Positions 44,057-53,900 of a stretch of 64,000 nt of DNA are shown here, piece by piece. The DNA is taken from assembly GCF_003363435.1 (NCBI RefSeq), contig NZ_QRCT01000007.1, forward strand, positions 62,001-126,000, given 5' to 3'. Source of the stretch: Anaerosacchariphilus polymeriproducens. Lineage in GTDB: Bacteria > Bacillota > Clostridia > Lachnospirales > Lachnospiraceae. The translations under genes and the position numbers were made by a program. The number at the start of each line of letters is the position of its first letter. Positions within the stretch are counted from its first letter, which is position 1. Below the pieces are notes generated by a model. It had not been told where the DNA came from. It saw only the letters and a list, made by a program, of their open reading frames with translations, and did no database searches.

Positions 44057-45793
44057 ATGAAAAAATTGATATCAAAAATGTTGGTTGCAGCATTGTCTGT
44101 AAGTATGTTAGTTGGCTGCGGGTCATCTCAAAAAGATTCTGTATCTGAAACAGTATCTTCTGAATCTGCTATCTCGAAATCGGATGGATCAACGCTTCGC
44201 ATTAATATTGCAAGTGAACCGGATTATCTTGACCCGGCGTTAACAACAACTTCTGATGGAGGAACTTTGGCTGCAAATAGTTTTACAGGACTTTTCGTAC
44301 ATGGGAAAAATGAAAAAGTAGTTCCGGCTCTTTGTAAGGACTATAAAATAAGTGAAGATGGGTTGACTTATACATTTACTTTAAAAGATGGTTTGAAATG
44401 GAGTGATAATTCTGAACTTACAGCAGCTGATTTTGAATATGCATGGAAAAGAGCTGCGAATCCAAAAACGGGAGTACAATACGCCTACTTGTTTGATATC
44501 TTTGCAAAAGATTCAGACGGAAACATTAACGTGAAAGCGGATGGCAACACTTTAACAGCAGTATTGATCAATTCTTGCCCATATTTCTTAGAGTTATGTG
44601 CACTTTCGACATTTTATCCGGTACCAAAAACAGCGGTAGAAGCAGCCGATCCAGGCGGAACAAACCCTGGAGCATGGGCCTCTGAAGCAGGTTTTGTGAC
44701 AAATGGGGCATATACATTACAGAAATGGAATCATAATGAATCAATGGTATATGTAAAAAATCCAAACTTTTACGATGCCGCAAACGTAAAAGTTGAAAAG
44801 CTAGAATTTATGTTATCTGCAGATGATACAGCAACTTTCTCAGCCTACAATGCGGGAAACCTGGATTTTATTGATTCTGTTCCAACAGATGAAATCTCTA
44901 CAGTAGACAGTAACGTAGATTTTAAAAAGATAGATCAGATAGGAACATATTATATTACATTTAATGTAAATGCTGATTTATTTAAAGGAATGTCTGCAGA
45001 AAATGCGGCTAAAATGCGTCAGGCATTAAGTATTTTAATTGACAGAGGATATATAATTGATAATATTGCACAGACAGGACAGGAGCTTGCTACAAGTTTT
45101 ATACCGACCGGTATGTCGGATGGTAATGGTGGAGAATTCAAATCGGATTCTTACAATTACCCGGATAAGGAATCGAAAGGATATTTTAGCAAAGATTTTG
45201 ATGCTGCTGAAGCAAAAAACAAAGCAGTTGATTTGTTAAAGAGTATAGGATACAAATTTGATGAAAATGGTAAGCTAAGTTCTGAAACACCAATTAATAT
45301 TGAATATACACTTAATGTTAACTCAGGACATCAGTCAATAGCGGAAGCGATTCAGTCTGACTGGTCCGCAATTGGTGTTAACATGACAATAAAAACCGAA
45401 GAGTGGCAGACATTCGGAAATGATAGGAGAGCCGGTGCATTTACAGTTGCTCGTGATGGCTGGAATGCAGATTATAGTGATCCGGTCAATATGCTTGAAA
45501 TGTTTCTGACAAGTTCTGGAAATAATCATGCTCAGTTTGGAAAAGATCCTTCTAATCCATCTGCTCCGGAATGGAATAGTTATGATGCACTCATTAAACA
45601 AATATATTCAACTCCTGATTTTGCTGAAAGAGCGAAATTAATGCATCAGGCAGAAGACAGGTTGATGAGTACATGGGCAGTTGTACCTCTTTATTATTAT
45701 AACGATATTTATATGTGTAAAACGAATGTTAAGGGTATATATAAAACAAAAAATAATCATATTTATTTTATGTATGCATCGGTAGATAAGTAG
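44057..45793 (+). CDS. oppA: Oligopeptide-binding lipoprotein OppA
   Basis: The 578-residue substrate-binding lipoprotein has a lipobox cysteine at C21 (MLVGC). Family 5 features include IASEPDYLDPALTTTSDGG and DGLTYTFTLKDGLKWSDNSELTAADFEYAWKR. It is the last gene of oppBCDFA and probably the most abundant product. GGGAGGA precedes the ATG. Confidence 0.93.
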   Translation: MKKLISKMLVAALSVSMLVGCGSSQKDSVSETVSSESAISKSDGSTLRINIASEPDYLDPALTTTSDGGTLAANSFTGLFVHGKNEKVVPALCKDYKISEDGLTYTFTLKDGLKWSDNSELTAADFEYAWKRAANPKTGVQYAYLFDIFAKDSDGNINVKADGNTLTAVLINSCPYFLELCALSTFYPVPKTAVEAADPGGTNPGAWASEAGFVTNGAYTLQKWNHNESMVYVKNPNFYDAANVKVEKLEFMLSADDTATFSAYNAGNLDFIDSVPTDEISTVDSNVDFKKIDQIGTYYITFNVNADLFKGMSAENAAKMRQALSILIDRGYIIDNIAQTGQELATSFIPTGMSDGNGGEFKSDSYNYPDKESKGYFSKDFDAAEAKNKAVDLLKSIGYKFDENGKLSSETPINIEYTLNVNSGHQSIAEAIQSDWSAIGVNMTIKTEEWQTFGNDRRAGAFTVARDGWNADYSDPVNMLEMFLTSSGNNHAQFGKDPSNPSAPEWNSYDALIKQIYSTPDFAERAKLMHQAEDRLMSTWAVVPLYYYNDIYMCKTNVKGIYKTKNNHIYFMYASVDK

Positions 45794-45797
45794 AATT

Positions 45798-45838
45798 AAG
45801 CATTGACATTTAATAAAAAATATATTTATAAGGAAGAA
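45798..45838. repeat. Left copy of a 41-nt direct repeat carrying a promoter
   Basis: It matches 47651-47691 at about 37 of 41 positions. It contains TTGACA (45803-45808) and TATAAG (45827-45832) at 18-bp spacing, right after oppA. Confidence 0.75.
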
Positions 45839-45840
45839 TT

Positions 45841-45909
45841 TATTTTCGAATAGGAATTTGTGATGAAATCAGTGAAGAACGCCAGAGCGCATATAATTTA
45901 CGACTTTAA
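45841..45909 (+). pseudogene. Possible relic of a LytTR-type response-regulator start
   Basis: One frame reads FRIGICDEISEERQSAYNLRL before a stop. The RIGICDE stretch is like the first beta strand of LytTR/AlgR response regulators (xxIAICDD). No start codon with proper spacing remains and the frame ends after ~22 residues. Downstream sequence to ~46130 has short open fragments in several frames but no gene. The relic interpretation is weak. Confidence 0.3.
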
Positions 45910-45944
45910 GTCCGTGTGAATAACTTTTATTATTCACACAGACT
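45909..45944. repeat. 15-nt-arm hairpin between oppA and the secreted-protein gene
   Basis: Arms 45909-45923 and 45930-45944 pair at 14 of 15 positions with a 6-nt loop. An A-tract, not a T-tract, follows on the plus strand, so it is not a standard terminator. The rest of the interval to 46178 shows no supported gene. Confidence 0.6.
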
Positions 45945-46178
45945 AAAAAAACGCGTACTTGAAAAAGCGCTGGAAGAGCTTAACTAATTGACCGACAAAT
46001 ATTTATTTTGAGCCTATTATAAAAAGTAGAAAACGTAAAGGTTAAGTTTTGGATAGAAACAAAATCCGCTATAGAACAGATGGTAAGTAATAAAAAAATT
46101 AGTGAACGTTTAGGAAAAACAGAGTGAAAAAGATAGATAGTCTTCTTGATTCTATTTAGGAAAAATTCCCATTTTTGG

Positions 46179-46207
46179 TTGACATATTATTCGTAATTTG
46201 TTAAATT
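46179..46207 (+). promoter_or_regulatory. Promoter of the secreted-protein gene
   Basis: TTGACA (46179-46184), 17 bp and TAAATT (46202-46207), 40 nt before the start codon. Confidence 0.65.
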
Positions 46208-46246
46208 AAATAGTATAAAACAAAAGAAAAGGGGTTATTAATACAA

Positions 46247-46975
46247 ATGAAATTATCAAAAAAAACACTATGTTTTATTTTATGTTTTACTTTTTTATTC
46301 GGAACTAGCAGTAACGTACATGCCTCAACTTATAACCAGAAAAAAAGTCAAACTTCGTTTTCTAGTATTACTGTTAAAGATCTTGATTCTATGAATACAG
46401 ATGAATTAAATGCATATATTGATTTTGTAAAAAACTCACGTGATTCATTTACTTCTAATTCAAAACATTCAAGTGCAACTGTTATGTCGGCTCCAAATCC
46501 AAGTGATGGTAATCCTTTATCGTTAGCATGGATAGCAGCAGCAAAAATTGCAAAAAAGATGGGATATAAATGTTCAGGAACTTTAGTAGAATATTCTGCC
46601 TTAAATAAACCCTATGGAGAAGGTTTAGGACAAAATGGTTTATTAACTAAAGCAATTAAAAAGAAACCTGCATACAAAAAGCTTATAAAAAGGTTGAAAA
46701 AAAATCAAAAAAGTTATAAGTCACGAGGAATAGTGTTTAAAAAAGGCGATTTATTTTATGCTCTTCACAAGGTGCATATTGAAGTTAACGGAGATTATAG
46801 ATTGCCTTATTTGGTAACAGTAACTGATACTTTTGATTTTTGCTATATGAAAGGCTATGGAGATTCCAAAAATATGGAAGCCATATTTAAAAAATATGTA
46901 AATAATTGGGGATGGTTATCTCAACAAATGCATGCATTACACAAAATACCAGTGCGTATAACTTTTACATCTTAA
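46247..46975 (+). CDS. Secreted protein of unknown function, possible toxin-like
   Basis: The 242-residue protein has a clear signal peptide (KKTLCFILCFTFLFGTSSNVHAS) cleaved after about residue 26. A Ser/Thr/Asn-rich stretch follows, then a more conserved-looking C-terminal half: SLAWIAAAKIAKKMGYKCSGTLVEYSALN, LLTKAIKKKPAYKK, a lysine-rich helix, FYALHKVHIEV, VTDTFDFCYM and NNWGWLSQQMHALHKIPV. It is very basic in the middle. It resembles, from memory, secreted putative-toxin proteins of Gram-positives, but this is not verified. It is coupled to a small membrane protein 21 nt downstream. GGGG precedes the ATG only weakly. Confidence 0.8.
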   Translation: MKLSKKTLCFILCFTFLFGTSSNVHASTYNQKKSQTSFSSITVKDLDSMNTDELNAYIDFVKNSRDSFTSNSKHSSATVMSAPNPSDGNPLSLAWIAAAKIAKKMGYKCSGTLVEYSALNKPYGEGLGQNGLLTKAIKKKPAYKKLIKRLKKNQKSYKSRGIVFKKGDLFYALHKVHIEVNGDYRLPYLVTVTDTFDFCYMKGYGDSKNMEAIFKKYVNNWGWLSQQMHALHKIPVRITFTS

Positions 46976-46996
46976 TTTAATTAAAAAGGAGAAATA

Positions 46997-47479
46997 ATGA
47001 GAAAGATTATATTATTTTGTTTGATTATTGTAATTAGTATATTAGATATTTTTTTTCTATATAAAGCTTTTGAAACAGCAATAGAATATGTTTGTACAAA
47101 TAGTACTCAAGAGAATATGACATCGATTTTTTTTACTCCAATTGTAATTCTTTTTGTTATTACTATTGTTACAATTATTAATCTTATTTGTGGTATAACA
47201 GGATTTCTTTATTTACGTGAAATTAAAATATATTTAAATTACTTTTTTTACAAAAAAAATGACCATGTAGCAATTAAAGTAATAAAAATAATAGGTTATA
47301 TTTTTAATTTTATATACGCTATTATTTTTATTAATACAGTTATATATCCTGATTATTATGGCGGCATATTTAGTCTTTTGGCTATAGGAATTACATTTTT
47401 ATATATAATATGGTTTACTGGAGTAATCAAAGGTTTTCAAATTAAGCAAAAGAATAGAACTTTCATAGATATAGAATGA
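46997..47479 (+). CDS. Four-helix membrane protein downstream of the secreted protein
   Basis: No known function is recognised. The 160-residue protein has hydrophobic segments at residues ~4-22, ~47-72, ~95-117 and ~122-145, with a basic cytoplasmic loop (REIKIYLNYFFYKKND) between the second and third. AAAAGGAG lies just before the ATG. Codon use is very AT-rich compared with neighbouring opp and ileS. A role as immunity or export partner for the upstream secreted protein is a testable inference. Confidence 0.8.
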   Translation: MRKIILFCLIIVISILDIFFLYKAFETAIEYVCTNSTQENMTSIFFTPIVILFVITIVTIINLICGITGFLYLREIKIYLNYFFYKKNDHVAIKVIKIIGYIFNFIYAIIFINTVIYPDYYGGIFSLLAIGITFLYIIWFTGVIKGFQIKQKNRTFIDIE

Positions 47480-47650
47480 AATATATTAATTAAAAGGGAA
47501 TGCTACTCCATAGATGAATATTATCCATTTTGCATTATTCATTATTCGTGAGATATTAAGGTTGATTTGATGTCTGAATTAATTTCATTTTATTGTGGGG
47601 TTGTAGAAATAATTCAATACAATTTAAACGGTGTCAATATTATAAAAATA

Positions 47651-47691
47651 AAGCATTGACATATTATAAAAAATATATTTATAATAAAGAA
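47651..47691. repeat. Right copy of the 41-nt direct repeat; ileS promoter
   Basis: It contains TTGACA (47656-47661) and TATAAT (47680-47685) at 18-bp spacing and drives the T-box leader of ileS. The other copy is at 45798-45838. The stretch 47480-47650 before it holds no supported gene. Confidence 0.75.
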
Positions 47692-47694
47692 AAG

Positions 47695-47966
47695 AAAAAG
47701 ACAATGACGAAGAGAGTAAATATTGAATGAAATTTCCAGCGAGCTGATGAGGGTGAAAGGTCAGTAAAAGTAAGTCATTATTGAAAATCACTTCCGAGTT
47801 GCAGTCCAAACGCATTGTGCAAGTAGGTGCTGACGGTATTCCGCCGTTATAGGAATCCATATATAGAATGATTGTTCCTGATTCAATGGAATTAGTTCTT
47901 AGTATGTAGTAACAGGTGGTTAACGATTGCTATAGCTTTCGTCCTTTTACGGACGGAAGCTTTTTT
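47695..47966 (+). promoter_or_regulatory. T-box leader of ileS (isoleucine specifier)
   Basis: The 5' part has the stereotyped GACAATGACGAAGAGAGTA of clostridial T-boxes. A GAAAATCAC stretch offers ATC (47787-47789) as isoleucine specifier codon. AACAGGTGGTTAACG (47911-47925) holds a TGGT able to pair with the ACCA end of uncharged tRNA-Ile. A strong terminator stem (47934-47944 with 47951-47961) is followed by T6. Uncharged tRNA would favour antitermination and raise IleS. Confidence 0.82.
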
Positions 47967-48068
47967 AATGATAGAAAATACTTTTACATGAAGTGTTTTT
48001 ATCGTACTCTATAGGATTGCACAGATGCATAATGAAGTAAAATAATGAGAATAAATATGGAGGTAGCT

Positions 48069-51000
48069 ATGTACGAAAAAGTTTCAACGAATCTTAATTT
48101 TGTAGAACGTGAGAAAAAGATTGAGAAGTTCTGGAAAGAGAATCAAATATTTGAAAAGAGTATGGAGACTCGTAAAGAAGGGGATACTTATACTTTCTAC
48201 GATGGTCCGCCGACAGCAAATGGAAAACCACATATCGGACATGTTCTGACTCGCGTTATCAAAGATATGATACCCAGATATCAAACAATGAAAGGGAAGA
48301 TGGTTCCAAGAAAAGCCGGATGGGATACACATGGCCTTCCGGTAGAATTGGAAGTAGAAAAACTTTTAGGGCTGGATGGAAAAGAACAAATTGAAGAATA
48401 TGGTTTAGATCCTTTTATTTCAAAATGCAAAGAAAGTGTTTGGAAGTATAAGGGAATGTGGGAAGATTTTTCATCTACCGTAGGCTTTTGGGCAGATATG
48501 GATCAACCTTATGTAACATACGAAAATAATTTTATTGAGTCAGAATGGTGGGCACTGAAACAGATTTGGGACAAGGGTCTATTATACAAAGGATTTAAAA
48601 TTGTACCATATTGTGCAAGGTGTGGTACCCCTTTATCAAGTCATGAAGTGGCTCAGGGCTATAAAGATGTCAAAGAACGTTCTGCCATTGTTCGTTTTAA
48701 AGTAAAAGAGGAAGATGCCTATATTTTAGCGTGGACAACAACGCCATGGACACTTCCGTCAAACGTAGCATTATGTGTAAATCCCAATGAGACCTATGTA
48801 AAAGTGAAGGCAGATGGATATGTTTATTATTTGGCAGAAGCATTGGTTGAGACTGTTTTAGGGGAAGAGACAGAAATTCTTGAGAAATATAAAGGAAAAG
48901 ATCTGGAATACAAAGAATATATTCCGTTATTCTCATTTACAGGAGATATCTGTGAGAAACAAAATAAAAAAGCATTTTTTGTGACATGTGATACTTATGT
49001 TACTTTAACAGATGGTACCGGTGTCGTTCATACTGCACCAGCATTTGGTGAAGACGATGCAGCAGTAGGCCGAAAGTACGAGCTTCCATTTGTGCAATTA
49101 GTAGATTCTAAGGGTGAAATGACAGAAGATACACCTTGGAGTGGAACATTCTGCAAAGAAGCCGATAAACTAATATTAACAGAATTAGAAAAAGAAGGTC
49201 TGTTATTTTCAGCACCTAACTTTGAGCATAGTTATCCACATTGTTGGAGATGTGATACACCTTTAATTTATTATGCAAGAGAATCCTGGTTCATTAAGAT
49301 GACAGCTGTTAAAGAAGACTTGATTCGAAATAATAATACCATCAACTGGATTCCGGAAAGCATTGGAAAAGGACGTTTTGGTGATTGGCTGGAAAATGTA
49401 CAGGATTGGGGCATTAGTCGTAACCGCTATTGGGGAACTCCTTTAAATGTATGGGAGTGCGAATGTGGCCATATGCACGCAATTGGAAGTATAGAAGAGT
49501 TAAAATCTATGTCTGATAACTGTCCGGATGAAATCGAACTTCATAGACCATATATTGATGCAGTTACGATTAAGTGTCCGGAATGTGGAAAAGAAATGCA
49601 TCGTGTACCGGAAGTTATCGATTGCTGGTTTGATTCTGGGGCAATGCCTTTTGCACAGCATCATTATCCATTCGAAAATCAAGATTTGTTTCAGCAGCAG
49701 TTTCCTGCAAATTTTATTTCTGAGGCGGTTGACCAGACAAGAGGATGGTTCTATTCGTTGCTTGCTATTTCAACCTTGATATTTAATGAAGCACCTTACA
49801 AAAATGTTATTGTTTTAGGACATGTGCAAGATGAAAACGGACAGAAGATGTCGAAGTCAAAAGGAAATGCAGTTGATCCTTTTGAGGCGTTAGAAACGTA
49901 TGGAGCAGATGCGATACGCTGGTATTTCTACGTTAATTCAGCTCCATGGCTTCCGAATAGATTCCATGGTAAAGCAGTGACGGAAGGACAACGTAAATTT
50001 TTGGGTACGCTATGGAATACGTATGCATTCTTTATACTTTATGCAAATATCGATGATTTTGATGCAACTAAATATTCGTTAGAATATGATAAACTTACAG
50101 TAATGGATCAATGGCTATTATCTAAATTAAATACGCTTATTGAAACAGTTGATCAAAACTTGTCAAATTATAAAATACCGGAAAGTGCAAGAGCATTACA
50201 AGAATTTGTAGATGATATGAGTAACTGGTATGTAAGAAGAAGCCGTGAACGTTTCTGGGCTAAGGAAATGCCGCAGGATAAAATTAATGCATATATGACG
50301 TTATATACAGCTTTAGTAAATGTTTCAAAAGTTGCGGCTCCATTGATTCCGTTCATGACAGAGGATATTTATCAGAATCTTGTAAGAAGCATTAATAAAG
50401 AAGCTCCCGAGAGTATTCATTTGTGCGATTATCCAAAAGCAGATTCCCAATATATCGATAAAGAACTGGAAGCCAATATGGATCAAGTATTGAAAGTAGT
50501 TGTATTGGGAAGAGCTTGTAGAAATACAGCGAATATAAAGAATAGACAGCCAATTGGCAAAATGTATATCAAGTCATCCTTTGAGCTTTCTGAATTTTAT
50601 AAGGAAATTATTTCAGAAGAATTAAATGTGAAAGAAGTTATGTTTGCAGAGGATGTTAGAAATTTTACTTCTTATAGTTTTAAACCTCAGTTAAAGACGG
50701 TAGGACCTAAGTATGGAAAAATGCTAGGTCAGATCAGGCAGCTGCTGCCTCAACTTGATGGGAATCAAGCGATGGATGAGCTGAATGAACAGGGCTCTAT
50801 AAAGCTTGACATTGACGGAGATGAAGTAGTATTATTGAGAGAAGATTTATTAATTGAAGCAGCACAGATGGAAGGTTATGTATCGGAAAGTGATAATGGG
50901 ATTACAGTGGTATTGGATGTTGACCTTAGTCCTGAACTGCTGGAAGAAGGTTTTGTTCGAGAAATTATCAGTAAGATACAGACGATGAGAAAAGAAGCAG

Positions 51001-51194
51001 ACTTTGAGGTTATGGATAAGATCGTGGTCTACGAAAATGGTAATGAGAAAATTCATAAGATTTTTGAAACGCATAAAGATCAAATTTTATCTGAAGTTCT
51101 TGCAAAAGATGTTGTTTCAGGTGAAACAAAAGGTTATGCGAAAGAGTGGACTATTAATGGAGAGAACGTTGTATTAGCTGTCGAAAAAAAATAA
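48069..51194 (+). CDS. ileS: Isoleucyl-tRNA synthetase
   Basis: Charges tRNA-Ile, with an editing domain against valine. The 1041-residue length and the GPPTANGKPHIGHVLTRVIKDM block suggest the long clostridial class (IleS2-like). The HIGH motif is PHIGH, and the second is KMSKSKGN. The anticodon-binding C-terminus (EFVDDMSNWYVRRSRERFW) is intact. The start at 48069 (MYEKVSTN) follows GGAGGTAG; the earlier in-frame ATG at 48045 does not. Regulation is through the upstream T-box. Confidence 0.95.
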   Translation: MYEKVSTNLNFVEREKKIEKFWKENQIFEKSMETRKEGDTYTFYDGPPTANGKPHIGHVLTRVIKDMIPRYQTMKGKMVPRKAGWDTHGLPVELEVEKLLGLDGKEQIEEYGLDPFISKCKESVWKYKGMWEDFSSTVGFWADMDQPYVTYENNFIESEWWALKQIWDKGLLYKGFKIVPYCARCGTPLSSHEVAQGYKDVKERSAIVRFKVKEEDAYILAWTTTPWTLPSNVALCVNPNETYVKVKADGYVYYLAEALVETVLGEETEILEKYKGKDLEYKEYIPLFSFTGDICEKQNKKAFFVTCDTYVTLTDGTGVVHTAPAFGEDDAAVGRKYELPFVQLVDSKGEMTEDTPWSGTFCKEADKLILTELEKEGLLFSAPNFEHSYPHCWRCDTPLIYYARESWFIKMTAVKEDLIRNNNTINWIPESIGKGRFGDWLENVQDWGISRNRYWGTPLNVWECECGHMHAIGSIEELKSMSDNCPDEIELHRPYIDAVTIKCPECGKEMHRVPEVIDCWFDSGAMPFAQHHYPFENQDLFQQQFPANFISEAVDQTRGWFYSLLAISTLIFNEAPYKNVIVLGHVQDENGQKMSKSKGNAVDPFEALETYGADAIRWYFYVNSAPWLPNRFHGKAVTEGQRKFLGTLWNTYAFFILYANIDDFDATKYSLEYDKLTVMDQWLLSKLNTLIETVDQNLSNYKIPESARALQEFVDDMSNWYVRRSRERFWAKEMPQDKINAYMTLYTALVNVSKVAAPLIPFMTEDIYQNLVRSINKEAPESIHLCDYPKADSQYIDKELEANMDQVLKVVVLGRACRNTANIKNRQPIGKMYIKSSFELSEFYKEIISEELNVKEVMFAEDVRNFTSYSFKPQLKTVGPKYGKMLGQIRQLLPQLDGNQAMDELNEQGSIKLDIDGDEVVLLREDLLIEAAQMEGYVSESDNGITVVLDVDLSPELLEEGFVREIISKIQTMRKEADFEVMDKIVVYENGNEKIHKIFETHKDQILSEVLAKDVVSGETKGYAKEWTINGENVVLAVEKK

Positions 51195-51347
51195 AAACTT
51201 AAACATGAATCAAAGATTTGTTTAAATATTGGAAAGGACTGTTGCTATAAGTATAGTTTAGCCAAAATACATGCACATTATATAGGTGTAAGTATTATGC
51301 AAAACTTACTATGGAAACAGTCTTTTTCGTTTAAAGGAGGAGATTTT

Positions 51348-53816
51348 ATGCAGAATGAGTTATTAAATAAAGAACGATTTATGCAAAATGTAAAAGACAA
51401 TTTGAAGACGTTGTACCGTAGAAATATGGATGAAGCCAATCCTCAGCAAATTTTTCAGGCAGTTTCTTATACTGTTAAAGATATAATAATCGATCAATGG
51501 TTAGCGACGCAAAAAGCTATGGATGAACAAGATCCAAAAATTGTTTATTATCTTTCGATGGAATTTCTTATGGGACGCGCGTTAGGAAACAATTTAATTA
51601 ATATTCAAGGTTATAAAGAAGTAGAGGAAGCCTTGAAAGATATTGGATTTGATCTGAATGTAATTGAAGATGAAGAAAGGGACTGGGCGCTTGGAAATGG
51701 AGGTCTTGGAAGGCTGGCTGCTTGCTTTTTGGACTCCTTAGCGACGTTGGGTTATCCGGCTTATGGATGCGGAATCCGCTATAAATATGGAATGTTCAGG
51801 CAGGCTATTATAAATGGTTATCAAGTAGAATGGCCAGATAACTGGTTGAAAAATGGGAACCCGTTTGAATTAAAAAGAGCGGAAAGGGCAAAAGAAGTAA
51901 AGTTTGGAGGATATGTGCGCTGGGAGAACGATGAGCACGGGCATTCGAAATTTATTCATGAAGGGTACCAATCAGTTTTGGCAGTTCCTTATGATGTACC
52001 GATTACAGGCTATGGGGACTACAATATTAACACTTTAAGAATTTGGGATGCAGAGCCAATGAACATCTTTGAGTTGGAATCTTTTGATAAAGGTGATTAT
52101 CAAAAGGCGGTACAGGAACAAAATCTTGCAAAAAATCTTGTAGAAGTCTTGTATCCGAATGATAACCATTATGCGGGTAAGGAGCTTCGGTTAAAACAGC
52201 AGTATTTCTTTGTTTCAGCAAGTATTCAGGCAGCAATAGAAAAATATAAGAAGAAACATGATGATATTAGAAAATTATACGAAAAAGCAGTATTTCAATT
52301 AAATGATACCCATCCAAGTGTAACGGTGGCAGAGCTAATGAGAATTTTAATTGATGAAGAAGGATTACCTTGGGATGAAGCATGGGAGGTCACGAATAAA
52401 ACCTGTGCTTATACCAATCATACAATTATGGCGGAAGCTTTAGAAAAATGGCCAATTGAGTTGTTTTCAAGACTGTTACCGAGAATTTATCAGATTGTGG
52501 AAGAAATTAATCGGAGGTTTGTGCTTGAAATACAGAAGAATTACCCGGGTGATTCAAAAAAGATAGAAAAAATGGCTATTATTTATGATGGACAGGTAAA
52601 AATGGCACATCTTGCAATAGCTGGAAGCTTTTCTGTGAATGGTGTTGCTCATTTACACACGGAAATACTGAAGAAAAAAGAATTAAAAGATTTTTATGAG
52701 ATGATGCCTTTAAAATTTAACAATAAAACAAATGGTATTACTCAAAGGCGCTTTTTGCTTCATGGAAACCATTTATTAGCAGATTGGATTTCAGACAGGA
52801 TTGGAAAAGAGTGGATTACGGATTTAACACAATTGAGTAAACTTAAAGTATATGCGGAAGATAAAAAAGCGCAGCAAGAATTTATGAATATTAAATACAA
52901 GAATAAAGAAAGAGTTGCGAAATATATACTGGATCATAATGGGGTTTCTGTTAATCCTCGTTCTATATTTGATATTCAGGTAAAAAGGCTTCATGAATAC
53001 AAACGTCAACTATTAAACATACTTCATGTAATGCATTTATATAATGTGATCAAAGAACATCCCGAGATGGATTTTTATCCGAGGACTTTTATATTTGGAG
53101 CGAAAGCAGCAGCTGGATACCGAATTGCGAAGCTTACCATTAAATTAATAAACGCAGTGGCTGACGTAATAAATAATGATAAATCGATTCAGAACAAAAT
53201 AAAGGTTGTATTCATTGAAGACTATAATGTATCCAATGCAGAACTATTATTTGCAGCAGCCGATGTGAGTGAACAGATATCAACTGCCAGCAAAGAAGCA
53301 TCAGGTACCGGAAACATGAAATTTATGTTGAATGGAGCATTGACGATTGGAACTTTGGATGGAGCAAATGTAGAAATTGTTGAAGAAGTAGGAATAGAAA
53401 ATGCATTTATTTTTGGTCTGACCGCAGATGAAGTAATCCAATATGAGCAAAATGGTGGTTATAATCCAATGGATATCTTCAATCATGATCAAGATATTAG
53501 AAAAGTTTTAATGCAGCTGATCAATGGTTTTTATACGCCGGATGAACCGGAGTTATTCAGAGATATCTATAATTCATTATTGAATACGCATTCCACCAGT
53601 CGGGCAGACACTTATTTTATTCTAAAAGATTTTAAAGAATATGCACACGCACAAAAGCGGGTAGAAGAACATTATCGTAATCAAAAAGCTTGGGCGAAAA
53701 GTGCGATATTGAATACGGCTTGTGCAGGAAAGTTTTCTTCTGACCGTACGATTCAGGAATATGTAGATGATATCTGGAAGTTGAAAAAAGTAGTAGTTGA
53801 TTTAGATAAAAAGTAA
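51348..53816 (+). CDS. glgP: Glycogen phosphorylase
   Basis: A PLP enzyme releasing glucose-1-phosphate from glycogen or maltodextrin. The 822-residue length fits GlgP. Conserved elements include YYLSMEFLMGRALGNNL, ALGNGGLGRLAACFLDS, NDTHPS and the PLP site EASGTGNMKFMLNGALTIGTLDGANVE region. The start at 51348 (MQNELLNKE) follows AAAGGAGG; a 17-residue-longer frame from 51297 has no site. It complements glgCD elsewhere in the window for storage-polymer turnover. Confidence 0.95.
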   Translation: MQNELLNKERFMQNVKDNLKTLYRRNMDEANPQQIFQAVSYTVKDIIIDQWLATQKAMDEQDPKIVYYLSMEFLMGRALGNNLINIQGYKEVEEALKDIGFDLNVIEDEERDWALGNGGLGRLAACFLDSLATLGYPAYGCGIRYKYGMFRQAIINGYQVEWPDNWLKNGNPFELKRAERAKEVKFGGYVRWENDEHGHSKFIHEGYQSVLAVPYDVPITGYGDYNINTLRIWDAEPMNIFELESFDKGDYQKAVQEQNLAKNLVEVLYPNDNHYAGKELRLKQQYFFVSASIQAAIEKYKKKHDDIRKLYEKAVFQLNDTHPSVTVAELMRILIDEEGLPWDEAWEVTNKTCAYTNHTIMAEALEKWPIELFSRLLPRIYQIVEEINRRFVLEIQKNYPGDSKKIEKMAIIYDGQVKMAHLAIAGSFSVNGVAHLHTEILKKKELKDFYEMMPLKFNNKTNGITQRRFLLHGNHLLADWISDRIGKEWITDLTQLSKLKVYAEDKKAQQEFMNIKYKNKERVAKYILDHNGVSVNPRSIFDIQVKRLHEYKRQLLNILHVMHLYNVIKEHPEMDFYPRTFIFGAKAAAGYRIAKLTIKLINAVADVINNDKSIQNKIKVVFIEDYNVSNAELLFAAADVSEQISTASKEASGTGNMKFMLNGALTIGTLDGANVEIVEEVGIENAFIFGLTADEVIQYEQNGGYNPMDIFNHDQDIRKVLMQLINGFYTPDEPELFRDIYNSLLNTHSTSRADTYFILKDFKEYAHAQKRVEEHYRNQKAWAKSAILNTACAGKFSSDRTIQEYVDDIWKLKKVVVDLDKK

Positions 53817-53829
53817 TAGTTTCTTTAAT

Positions 53830-53868
53830 AAAGATGTGGGTATTGTTTAACATACTCACATCTTTTTT
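53830..53868 (+). terminator. Intrinsic terminator after glgP
   Basis: A 14-bp stem (53830-53843 with 53852-53865, one G-T pair) is followed by a T-run. Confidence 0.85.
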
Positions 53869-53900
53869 AGGAAAAAGTTAGGAAAATAAATTATTATAAA

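Noticed and set aside
45909-45944. Terminator of the opp operon
   Set aside because: The stem is strong, but an A-tract rather than a T-tract follows on the plus strand, so it is listed only as a hairpin.
47624-47860. A 78-codon minus-strand reading frame
   Set aside because: It overlaps the T-box leader and the promoter of ileS, has no ribosome site, and its sequence is unlike a protein family.
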